Assembly: GCA_046727435.1 (NCBI GenBank)
Contig: JBKPCR010000441.1
Coordinates: forward strand, 1 to 14,489
Reading direction: 5' to 3'
Length of the DNA stretch: 14,489 nucleotides
Origin: CAVPRW01 sp046727435 [NCBI: bacterium]
Lineage (GTDB): Bacteria; Tectomicrobia; Entotheonellia; J063
Shown: one piece after another, positions 1 through 6,443 of the stretch
How positions within the stretch are numbered: the first letter of the stretch is position 1
Layout of the letters: each line of letters starts with the position of its first letter
Program-made: the position numbers and the translations under genes
The notes under the pieces: model-generated
The model's input: only the letters and a program-made list of their open reading frames with translations
Told to the model about the DNA's origin: nothing
Databases searched by the model: none

Positions 1-168
1 ACAGGCGCTGCAGCGCGCAGCTGCATTCCAGCGCTGAGCCGCTGGCGCTCCAGCTTGTACCCCGGCAGTCGCCCAGGCGCCAAGACGGCGTGACCAGGCA
101 TGGAAGCGACTCTATGAGACGCCTTCGCGGCTATCGGGTCGAGATCATCTCAGAGGAGCGATTGTCCC
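1..168 (+). other. Left-edge flank with an open frame into the next gene
   Basis: One + strand frame is open from the window edge (codons from base 3) to a TGA at 174-176, which overlaps the ATG of the radical SAM gene by eight bases. The last residues read RGYRVEIISEERLSHA. This may be the 3' end of an upstream gene translationally coupled to the radical SAM gene, but 57 open codons are not remarkable in GC-rich DNA and I recognise no family. Nothing else is seen here apart from a GAGGAG ribosome binding site near 153-158. Confidence 0.25.
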
Positions 169-1230
169 ATGCCTGAGCGCCCTCCCCCACAACGTGGCCG
201 CGGCGCCCCTATCAATCCTCCAAATCGATTTGAGCCACTTTGGTACAGCCGCGATCCGGAGTGGAACGATCTGGAAGACCCTGCTCTCGAGACACAATTC
301 TTTAGAGACACGTCGCGTTCGATAATCACCTACAACGACAGCCCTGATGTCGGCTTCGACGCTAGCATCAACCCCTATCGAGGTTGTGAGCATGGATGCA
401 TATACTGTTATGCCCGTCCAACCCACGAATATTTGGGATTCTCCGCCGGCCTCGATTTCGAGTCCAAGATCTTGGTGAAGGAAGATGCGCCCGAGCTATT
501 GCGGCGAGAGCTATCCTCGCCGCGCTGGAAACCGCAGGTGCTAGCCATCAGCGGCGTCACCGATTCGTACCAGCCCATCGAGCGTCGGCTGCAGTTGACG
601 CGGCGTTGTCTACAAGTGCTCGCTGAATTCCGCAATCCCGTGGTGGTCATCACCAAGAATCATCTCGTGACACGGGATGTAGACGTATTGGGCGAGCTGG
701 CACGGTACGAGGCGGTGCGCGTCTTTCTCTCCATCACGACACTAGATGGCAGTCTGAGCCGCGTTATGGAGCCGCGCGCGTCGCATCCGACACGGCGACT
801 CGCGGCCATCGAGGCGTTATCGCAGGCCGGTGTGCAGACCGGCGTGCTGGTGGCGCCGGTAATCCCGGGCCTGACCGATCACGAGTTGCCGTCGATCCTC
901 GCTGCCGCGGTGCAGGCTGGAGCCAAAGTCGCTGGCTATGTCACGCTACGACTGCCGCACGGGGTGGGACCGCTCTTCGAGCAGTGGCTGGGTCAGCACT
1001 TACCCGATCGCAAAGATAAAGTGCTGCACCGGATTCGCGCGATTCGTGGCGGCAAACTTAATGATCCTCGCTTTAACTCACGGATGCGCGGGGAAGGTAT
1101 TTTCGCTGAGCAGATCCGATCGCTGTTCGCGCTCGCCTGTCGCAAGGCAGGTATCGACGGGCGCGGTCCAACACTTTCCACCGCTGCCTTTCGCATTCCG
1201 TCGGACACTCAACTGTCGCTATTTGAATAG
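169..1230 (+). CDS. PA0069-family radical SAM protein
   Basis: This is a 353-residue radical SAM enzyme of the PA0069/Rv2578c group, distantly related to spore photoproduct lyase. The substrate of the family is not established. The [4Fe-4S] cluster motif is Cys73-x3-Cys77-x2-Cys80 in the context YRGCEHGCIYCYARPTHEY, which is typical of the group. A TIM-barrel-like core follows, with ITKNHL and SITTLD segments. The C-terminus ends AFRIPSDTQLSLFE, also usual for the family. Length is normal and the ORF looks intact. The ATG at 169 is preceded by GAGGAG at a suitable distance. It is the only intact + strand gene in the window and faces the long - strand cluster tail to tail. A diverged copy of its last codons lies at 10655-10768. 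Confidence 0.93.
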   Translation: MPERPPPQRGRGAPINPPNRFEPLWYSRDPEWNDLEDPALETQFFRDTSRSIITYNDSPDVGFDASINPYRGCEHGCIYCYARPTHEYLGFSAGLDFESKILVKEDAPELLRRELSSPRWKPQVLAISGVTDSYQPIERRLQLTRRCLQVLAEFRNPVVVITKNHLVTRDVDVLGELARYEAVRVFLSITTLDGSLSRVMEPRASHPTRRLAAIEALSQAGVQTGVLVAPVIPGLTDHELPSILAAAVQAGAKVAGYVTLRLPHGVGPLFEQWLGQHLPDRKDKVLHRIRAIRGGKLNDPRFNSRMRGEGIFAEQIRSLFALACRKAGIDGRGPTLSTAAFRIPSDTQLSLFE

Positions 1231-1241
1231 CCCCGCAGGGG
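1231..1241 (+). terminator. Small hairpin just after the radical SAM stop
   Basis: CCCC-GCA-GGGG follows the TAG directly and could form a four-pair stem with a three-base loop. There is no T tract behind it, so as an intrinsic terminator it is poor. It could equally be chance in GC-rich DNA. Confidence 0.2.
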
Positions 1242-1435
1242 GGTAGGCCCCAGCCCTCTCCTCTCCATATTGCCTCCCCCAGGCTGTCCTCGGTCACTGG
1301 TCGACGACATTCGTAGTTTGGCGCTGCTCAACGATCCGAAGCACATGCAACGGCGACTCGATCGCTCTGTCCGCTTAGCCTTAAATCCCTCGCACCAACG
1401 TCTCGCGCGTGGGACAGGTACTACCTTTGGAAAGC

Positions 1436-1525
1436 AGACACGGTATAAGTAGGACGCTGAAGCGACGCTTCAAGCTCGACGACGACGGCATTGCAACCTT
1501 GAAGCAGGAGATCATGGAGGGCTAA
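1436..1525 (+). pseudogene. Relic of the N-terminal leader of a class III cyclase/AAA ATPase signalling gene
   Basis: In the + frame ending at TAA 1523-1525 the translation reads ISRTLKRRFKLDDDGIATLK followed by QEIMEG. From memory this closely resembles the conserved segment (ALKRQF.LDD.YLEDLK.ELI.A) at the start of many large proteins that combine a class III nucleotide cyclase with an AAA ATPase and TPR region. Here it ends after about 25 matching residues and nothing downstream continues the protein, so it is a remnant. In another frame the next bases give LTSGRRGSSW, which could be a frameshifted continuation of the usual RLAVDEDG...W stretch; this is weak. Its right end abuts the MinD relic on the opposite strand. 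Confidence 0.5.
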
Positions 1526-1547
1526 CCTCTGGTCGTCGAGGTAGCAG

Positions 1548-1600
1548 TTGGATTTGCCCGTCCCGGTACGGAATGACTGGATGGAAATGATCTTGGCCAT
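1548..1600 (-). pseudogene. Relic of a MinD-like gene (first 18 codons)
   Basis: From an ATG at 1598-1600 the - strand reads MAKIISIQSFRTGTGKSN. The intact MinD-like protein at 5653-6408 starts MSRIISIHSFRGGTGKSN. At DNA level 1548-1565 and 6356-6373 are identical, and the match continues imperfectly to the start codon. After KSN the similarity stops abruptly and the frame runs on through unrelated sequence, antisense to the cyclase-type relic, to a TAG at 1421-1423. One Walker A Gly has become Thr. This is therefore the broken 5' end of a paralogous MinD-like gene, cut at the codon after the P-loop. Confidence 0.75.
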
Positions 1601-1618
1601 AGTTGTCTTCCCAGGGTG

Positions 1619-1753
1619 TTACAGGTCCATCCTGATGCGGAAATTGACTCCCGCTGCTGAGTCCCGGACCATGATGGGGTATTGACGTGATGCGGATGGG
1701 CCGTCCACCAGGATGATTTTCACCTGGCACTCGTTGCCAGTGACAGGCAACAC
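1619..1753 (-). CDS. Possible small or remnant ORF, unknown function
   Basis: Between the permease stop and the MinD relic a - strand frame is open from a stop at 1772-1774 to TAA at 1619-1621. With a GTG start at 1751-1753 it would encode 44 residues, starting VLPVTGNECQVKIILVDGPS and ending GVNFRIRMDL. Composition is protein-like (alternating hydrophobic residues as in a beta-strand protein), and its stop lies 18 bases before the ATG of the MinD relic, as an operon neighbour would. There is no ATG and no clear Shine-Dalgarno, so it may be the tail of a decayed gene. I recognise no family. Confidence 0.25.
   Translation of the reverse strand: MLPVTGNECQVKIILVDGPSASRQYPIMVRDSAAGVNFRIRMDL
1724..1740. 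terminator. Hairpin behind the APC permease gene
   Basis: CTGGCA-CTCGT-TGCCAG can form a six-pair stem with a five-base loop about 50 bases past the permease stop. It lacks a T run in either direction, so it may be a weak terminator or an mRNA 3'-end stabiliser. An alternative pairing with the following GACAGGCA is possible. Confidence 0.25.
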
Positions 1754-1788
1754 GGCCTGCCCATTCGACCGTTACCTTGGGCACCGGC

Positions 1789-3810
1789 CTACTCGCTCAT
1801 CAGAAAGATGAGCGGTCGCACGTCATCTTCTGTCCACTCCCAGTACTTGACCAGGATCCGGTACACTATGATACCCGTCTCGCCCTCGCCAAACAGCAGG
1901 TAAGACAGGGCCTGCCCGATCATGCTTTTCCGGGTGAGCCCGAGGAACAGAGACGTAGGGTTGATCAGTTCGCTCAAGTATGCAATGGTGTTGGCAAGGG
2001 CTACCGCTCCCTCAACCTCAATGACGTAGTCTTCACCCTCGACCAATCTATTCATAATATGGTCCATCAAGGCACGGTGTCCTGTCGCCAGTCGTACGCG
2101 GAGGCAAAGGCCGCTGAGAAACTCGCTGCGATCGTCGTGCAGCGTGACATGCAGGAAAGCCAGTGGGTCTTTGATCTTATAATGGGTGCGAATCTCCTTT
2201 GTTTTGCGGGCGAGGGTGTAGGGGGTATTCCTGGCCAGCGGGATCAGGCAGACTTTCTTGCCGCACAGGTGGCGCCAGAGTTCGGCTGAGCTGTCATCGG
2301 CGAGGGTCACGTATTCGACCCGCAACTCGGTGGCTCGCTGCCAGCGGGAAAGTGCGCTCACCACCAGGATGCCCAACACGAAGAACGCGGCAATGATCAC
2401 TCCGTCTGGCCTTCCATGCACGTTGTCGACCAGGGTGTAGGTGAAGATCCCCGCCACGCCCCAGAAGTAGAGATTCAGCCACCTCGCCCGCCACGAGCGT
2501 GCCGCACGGGCTTCACGCCCCAGCGCCAGCGCCACGGCCACAGTCGCAGAGAGAATCAGCACCAGGACGCCGGTGGCGTAGGCGCCTCCTTGGGCCTCCA
2601 CATTCGCCCCAAAGATCCAGGTCAGCAGCAGATCGATGGCCAGCAACACCAGCACCAGTGGACGGTTAAAGCTTACCCACGCAGGGGCCATGCCGAAGCG
2701 CGGCAGGTAGCGTGGGATCAGATTGAGCATGCCCGCCATGGCTGACGCTCCGGCGAACCACAGAATTGCGATGGTCGAGATGTCGTAGACGGTCCCAAAC
2801 GCGTCGCCGAGCAGCCGATGACTCAGGTAGGCCAATGCCCGGCCAGCCGCAGGCCCGCCTTCGGCATACTCGGCTGGTGAGATCAGGAGGGTCGTCGTAA
2901 AGCTCGAGGTCAGCAGGAGAACGCTCATCAACACTGCCGCTGAGGTCAGCAGTCGGCAGCTCGCTCGAATGCGGCCGATGGGCCTGCCAACGTCTCCAGG
3001 GTTCCCCCTCACCAAGGGCATCACTGACACGCCTGTCTCGAATCCACTCAGGCCAAGGGCAAGCTTGGGAAAGGTCAGCCCTGCCAACAGCAGAAGCATC
3101 GTCCAGTCGCCGTGCCGGAGGAGGTCCCATCGCCACGCCAAGAGCAGTTCGGGGTGTCGGCCGATCTCCAGGAAGCTGCGGCCGATCACGATCAGGTTCA
3201 GCAGGATATAAGGCACGCCGACGGCCAGCCCAACCCCAACGGCCTCCGAAAACCCTTTGAGAAAGACGACGGCCAGCAGGGTCAGCAGAAGGAGCGTGAT
3301 GGAGAGTTGATAGCCTGTGAGATATGGTGCCAAGAATGGGTTGTGGACCATGTGCTCGGCGGCGTCGGAGGCGGAGAGCGTCATGGTGATCACAAAGTCG
3401 GTGCTCGCAAAGCCGAGCAGGATCAAGACAAACAGTTTGCCCCACCACCCGGGCAGGAGCTTCTCGAGCATGGCGATGGAGCCTTGCCCGGTAAACGAGC
3501 GTTGCGCGACCTGGACGTAGACCGGCAACGCACCGCCGAGCGTGACTAGGACGAGAAGCAGGGTCGCCAGCGGTGAGAGCGCCCCTGCGGCCAGTAGCGC
3601 GATACCAGGTTGGTAGCCGAGGGTGGAGAAGTAGTCGACGCCCGTAAGCCACAACACGGAGTACCATGGATACGTTTGTGTCCCGTGGCGTTCATCAGCA
3701 GGGGCGCCCCTAACCAACCAACGGCCCAGCGTTCCCTTGGGCGGCATCATCTCGGGAACTGCTAGCAGGGGAAGCGTCAAGGACTCTGAGGCGTCTGTTT
3801 GTAGCATCAC
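1789..3810 (-). CDS. APC-superfamily amino acid permease with C-terminal soluble domain
   Basis: This encodes about 673 residues, a membrane transporter of the amino acid/polyamine/organocation superfamily, probably a proton-coupled amino acid permease of the inner membrane; the substrate cannot be read. An N-terminal tail of about 50 residues precedes WYSVLWLTGVDYFSTLGYQP, the family's unwound TM1 region. About 12 hydrophobic helices then run to roughly residue 480 (for example LLLVLVTLGGALPVYVQVAQ, LFVLILLGFASTDFVITMTL). The last ~190 residues are soluble (VEYVTLADDSSAELWRHLCG onward) and end LIFLMSE. Such a long cytoplasmic tail fits the group of large permeases that carry one. The start may be GTG 3808-3810 or ATG 3805-3807; GGGAG lies six or nine bases before them, and the ATG is slightly favoured. 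It is the last gene of the cluster, 136 bases after the dehydrogenase. Confidence 0.88.
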   Translation of the reverse strand: MMLQTDASESLTLPLLAVPEMMPPKGTLGRWLVRGAPADERHGTQTYPWYSVLWLTGVDYFSTLGYQPGIALLAAGALSPLATLLLVLVTLGGALPVYVQVAQRSFTGQGSIAMLEKLLPGWWGKLFVLILLGFASTDFVITMTLSASDAAEHMVHNPFLAPYLTGYQLSITLLLLTLLAVVFLKGFSEAVGVGLAVGVPYILLNLIVIGRSFLEIGRHPELLLAWRWDLLRHGDWTMLLLLAGLTFPKLALGLSGFETGVSVMPLVRGNPGDVGRPIGRIRASCRLLTSAAVLMSVLLLTSSFTTTLLISPAEYAEGGPAAGRALAYLSHRLLGDAFGTVYDISTIAILWFAGASAMAGMLNLIPRYLPRFGMAPAWVSFNRPLVLVLLAIDLLLTWIFGANVEAQGGAYATGVLVLILSATVAVALALGREARAARSWRARWLNLYFWGVAGIFTYTLVDNVHGRPDGVIIAAFFVLGILVVSALSRWQRATELRVEYVTLADDSSAELWRHLCGKKVCLIPLARNTPYTLARKTKEIRTHYKIKDPLAFLHVTLHDDRSEFLSGLCLRVRLATGHRALMDHIMNRLVEGEDYVIEVEGAVALANTIAYLSELINPTSLFLGLTRKSMIGQALSYLLFGEGETGIIVYRILVKYWEWTEDDVRPLIFLMSE

Positions 3811-3946
3811 GTGTCGCTCCCGTCGCTAGGCCATGCCTCCTAGTAGTGTGATGCGATAGGCCATGCCGGCAAGCCGTAATATGCCTTGCTCTGGGGCAAC
3901 GCCAGGGATACCCCTCCCATGGTGATACACACGCCAACCGACCCCC
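3811..3946 (-). promoter_or_regulatory. Intergenic leader of the permease gene with two 11-base direct repeats
   Basis: TAGGCCATGCC occurs at 3827-3837 and again at 3857-3867, exactly 30 bases apart, immediately upstream of the permease start. CTAGG 3826-3830 and CCTAG 3839-3843 could also pair. On the - strand the two repeats share one reading frame: ATG GCC in the distal copy opens a 12-codon frame, MAYRITLLGGMA, ending in TAG inside the proximal copy, with an AGGAGG just before the second ATG GCC. This could be an operator pair, a short leader peptide, or coincidence. I see no convincing -35/-10 pair. Confidence 0.35.
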
Positions 3947-5560
3947 CTAGGCATAGATGCCACGCATGCGCAGGGCGCTTGCCACCTTGTCGATGGCCAG
4001 CACATATGCCCCGATGCGTAATGACACGTCGTATCTCTCCGCTGCATCGTAGACCTGGTCAAACGCTGAGCGCATGATGTGATCCAGTCGCTCGTTCACC
4101 AGGTCCAAGGGCCAAAAGTACCCCTGGCGATCCTGGACCCACTCAAAGTATGACACCGTCACCCCGCCGGCGTTGGCGAGGATGTCAGGGATGATCAGCA
4201 CCCCCTTTTTGTTCAGAATTCTGTCGGCCTCAGGGGTGGTAGGTCCATTCGCCCCCTCTGCAATGATTCTTGCCTGGATGCGGGCGGCGTTTTGGCCAGT
4301 GACCTGACTTTCCTTAGCGGCGGGGACCAGCACATCCACGGCCAGGGTGAGCAGCTCGTCGTTGGTGATGCGCTCGGCATTCGGATATCCCTCAAGCGAG
4401 CTCTTGTGCTGAGCGGCATACGCCATCACGGCCTCGATATCGAGGCCGTTCCTGTCCCAATAGCCACCCGAGACGTCGCTGACAGCAACGACTTTACAAC
4501 CCTGTTCATGCAAAAGCTTGGCAGTTACGGAGCCGACGTTGCCGAAGCCCTGTACAGCTACGGTGCACTGCCTGGCATCCAGACCGAGGCGTTCCATGGC
4601 CGCGAGAGTTACCCTCATGACCCCTCGACCCGTGGCTTCCAGGCGTCCTCGCGAGCCTCCCAGCATGATGGGTTTGCCCGTGACCACGGCGTTTTCCGTG
4701 CGGCGGGCATAGCTGGAGTAGGTATCCAGGATCCAGGCCATGACTTGCTCATTGGTATTCATGTCGGGAGCTGGGATGTCCTTATCGGGCCCGAACACGT
4801 CGATCAGGTTGGCGGTATAGCGTCGCGTTAGGCGTTCAAGTTCGCTCGGGCTCATCTCCCGCGGGTTACAGCGCACCGCGCCTTTGGCGCCACCGAACGG
4901 AATCCCGACGACGGCGCATTTCCAGGTCATCCATGCCGCCAAGGCCTTGACTTCGTCGAGGGTCACATCGGGGGCATAGCGGAGACCGCCCTTGCCGGGC
5001 CCAAGGACTTCACTATGGAGAACACGGATCCCTTCAAAGACTTCCAGGTGTCCGTCATCCATAATGACCGGGACAGCGGTGATGTGAATCCGCGTCGGGG
5101 TCTTGAGGTATTTGTAAAGGCCTGGATCTAATTGCAGAATGTTCGCGGCATAGTCGAACCGCTCCATCATGGATTGGAACGGGTTCTCTTGGTCAAAAAT
5201 GGGGGCCGGCTCCTGGTATACCGCCGGTTGATACACATCCAGGAGTTGCCAGATGTCCCGAGGAAGCTCGCGTCCCCGTCTGGGGGCAAGGCGAATTCGA
5301 TAGCATGAGTCGCCTGCCACTTCCGTCTCCCGCACAAAGCCTTGCTCCACCAGCGTGTCTAGCATGGTGCGGACTACTGCCTCATCCTGGCCGGTGTGCG
5401 CCACCACTTGGGCGAAGCGTACCTCGTTCTGGCGCGTGATCCAGTTGACGAGCTGCCGCAGGGGGTCGGGCAGCGCCACAATAGCGGCCATACTGCCCCC
5501 GGCGGTTTTCTCCTGCGCCTCGCTGTCTGCCGACAATCGGTCGAAGAGCTCCTTGTGCAT
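3947..5560 (-). CDS. Glu/Leu/Phe/Val dehydrogenase-family enzyme with N-terminal winged-helix-like domain
   Basis: This is a 537-residue protein. Residues about 125-537 form a glutamate-dehydrogenase-type enzyme (reversible oxidative deamination of glutamate to 2-oxoglutarate with NAD(P)). Visible are GPGKGGLRY (substrate Lys190), MTWKCAVVGIPFGGAKGA (Lys214 and catalytic Lys226), IPAPDMNT (catalytic Asp266) and the Rossmann loop GFGNVGS at 338-344. All catalytic residues are present. Usual family length is about 420; the extra ~110 N-terminal residues contain DPLRQLVNWITRQNEVRFAQ, then a helix pair ending LDTLVEQGFVRE and a strand pair, the layout of a winged helix-turn-helix. The start at ATG 5558-5560 has GGGGAGG at 5566-5572; a longer open frame upstream would run into the MinD-like gene and is not credible. 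It lies 92 bases after that gene. NAD versus NADP preference is not evident. Confidence 0.92.
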   Translation of the reverse strand: MHKELFDRLSADSEAQEKTAGGSMAAIVALPDPLRQLVNWITRQNEVRFAQVVAHTGQDEAVVRTMLDTLVEQGFVRETEVAGDSCYRIRLAPRRGRELPRDIWQLLDVYQPAVYQEPAPIFDQENPFQSMMERFDYAANILQLDPGLYKYLKTPTRIHITAVPVIMDDGHLEVFEGIRVLHSEVLGPGKGGLRYAPDVTLDEVKALAAWMTWKCAVVGIPFGGAKGAVRCNPREMSPSELERLTRRYTANLIDVFGPDKDIPAPDMNTNEQVMAWILDTYSSYARRTENAVVTGKPIMLGGSRGRLEATGRGVMRVTLAAMERLGLDARQCTVAVQGFGNVGSVTAKLLHEQGCKVVAVSDVSGGYWDRNGLDIEAVMAYAAQHKSSLEGYPNAERITNDELLTLAVDVLVPAAKESQVTGQNAARIQARIIAEGANGPTTPEADRILNKKGVLIIPDILANAGGVTVSYFEWVQDRQGYFWPLDLVNERLDHIMRSAFDQVYDAAERYDVSLRIGAYVLAIDKVASALRMRGIYA

Positions 5561-5565
5561 CTTTG

Positions 5566-5572
5566 CCTCCCC
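5566..5572 (-). promoter_or_regulatory. Ribosome binding site fixing the dehydrogenase start
   Basis: On the - strand GGGGAGG precedes the ATG at 5558-5560 by five bases. It decides this start over the longer open frame that continues upstream to 5788. Confidence 0.7.
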
Positions 5573-5613
5573 CAGTCCTGAGGTCCTCGCCTGCGTGACG
5601 CGTGCCTGCGCAC

Positions 5614-5635
5614 CTCCTGGGCGCGGCCCCAGGGG
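5614..5635. other. Hairpin in the minD-like/dehydrogenase gap
   Basis: CCTGGG-CGCGGC-CCCAGG at 5616-5633 forms a perfect six-pair stem, extendable by one wobble and one GC pair. There is no T run. It may modulate or process the mRNA between the MinD-like and dehydrogenase cistrons, but no function is shown. Confidence 0.3.
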
Positions 5636-5652
5636 TGGTGCATGGCCCACGC

Positions 5653-6408
5653 CTATGCCATCAACGTCGCCGCTACCTGTTTGAGCTCGGCCGTCACCGG
5701 ATGGTCCGGGTAGCGCAGGGCAAAGATGCCTGCGCTGGCCAAGGCCATCATCTCTTCGGCGTGGGGCAGCACGGCGACCACTTCGCAATGGTAGGTCCGT
5801 TCCACCCGCGCTTTGACGTCGGCGATGTCGAAGACCGAGGGGACCTTGTTGACGATCAGCACCAGGCGTGGCACATCGAGTTTACGCGCCACTTCCACCG
5901 TCACGCCCGTGCCCTGATAGTCCTGCTGGTCGGGGCGCAGGATGATCCCCAGCGCGTCGGAGATGGCGATCGAGAGGAGCGTTTCCTCGTTCAGGCCGGG
6001 GTGAGTGTCGATCATCAGCACATCCAATCCCAACCCCTTGACCAGTTCGTGGAAGCCGTCGTTGAGCAAGCTCACGTCGTAGCCCTCGCGCAGCACGCGC
6101 ACAATCTCACCCGCTTTGATGCTGGAGGGGATGAGAAAGATCTGCCCTTTGATCGCTGCACTCAGGCGCGCTGTCACGTCATAGGCCGTCTGCGTGATGT
6201 CGCAATTGCCCCACAGATAATCGTTGAGCGCGTGGTGAATCTCTGCCTCGTCCATGCCGAACAGGACGTGAATGCCCGGCGATTGGACGTCGGTGTCGAT
6301 CACGCCGACGCGCCGCCCCTCGGCCGCCAGCAGCGTGGCGATGTTGGCGGCGATATTGGATTTGCCCGTCCCGCCCCGGAAGGAGTGGATGGAAATGATC
6401 CTAGACAT
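5653..6408 (-). CDS. MinD/ParA-family P-loop ATPase (Arg-type deviant Walker A)
   Basis: A 251-residue SIMIBI-class ATPase of the MinD/ParA/Mrp group. The P-loop is RGGTGKSN (residues 11-18), switch I VIDTDVQSPG (36-45) and Walker B VLMIDTHPG. The family's signature Lys at the first P-loop position is Arg here, while the second Lys (16) is kept. There is no C-terminal amphipathic targeting helix like that of cell-division MinD, and no minC or minE nearby, so a role in division-site selection is not indicated. Segments DYLWGNCDITQTAYDV and LIPSSIKAGEIVRVLREGYD recall, from memory, a subgroup that sits beside histidine kinases in cyanobacteria and other phyla. The ATG has AGGAGAG at 6415-6421 and lies 35 bases after the kinase stop. 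It is probably a nucleotide-driven switch for a neighbour, with the partner unknown. Confidence 0.9.
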   Translation of the reverse strand: MSRIISIHSFRGGTGKSNIAANIATLLAAEGRRVGVIDTDVQSPGIHVLFGMDEAEIHHALNDYLWGNCDITQTAYDVTARLSAAIKGQIFLIPSSIKAGEIVRVLREGYDVSLLNDGFHELVKGLGLDVLMIDTHPGLNEETLLSIAISDALGIILRPDQQDYQGTGVTVEVARKLDVPRLVLIVNKVPSVFDIADVKARVERTYHCEVVAVLPHAEEMMALASAGIFALRYPDHPVTAELKQVAATLMA

Positions 6409-6414
6409 AGGCTG

Positions 6415-6421
6415 CTCTCCT
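6415..6421 (-). promoter_or_regulatory. Ribosome binding site of the MinD-like gene
   Basis: AGGAGAG on the - strand, six bases before the ATG at 6406-6408, supports both the start and independent translation from the kinase upstream. Confidence 0.6.
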
Positions 6422-6443
6422 ATTTGAGCTCCTTTATTCGCAG

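Noticed and set aside
1270-1452. A 60-codon + strand ORF after the radical SAM gene.
   Set aside because: No ribosome binding site or recognisable family, and it conflicts in frame with the better supported cyclase-type relic at 1436-1525.
2666-3667. A 333-codon open frame on the - strand inside the permease gene.
   Set aside because: Its translation is Arg/Pro-rich and domainless, and it lies in another frame of a clear 12-TM permease; it is a shadow of GC-rich coding DNA.
5561-5788. An N-terminal extension of the dehydrogenase up to 5788.
   Set aside because: It overlaps the 3' end of the MinD-like gene and has Arg/Ala/Gly-rich low-quality translation, while a strong Shine-Dalgarno precedes the ATG at 5558-5560.
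5653-6408. Naming the ATPase minD or parA.
   Set aside because: No minC, minE or parB nearby, Arg in the signature Lys position, and no membrane-targeting helix; the symbol would imply a cell-division or partition role that is unsupported.
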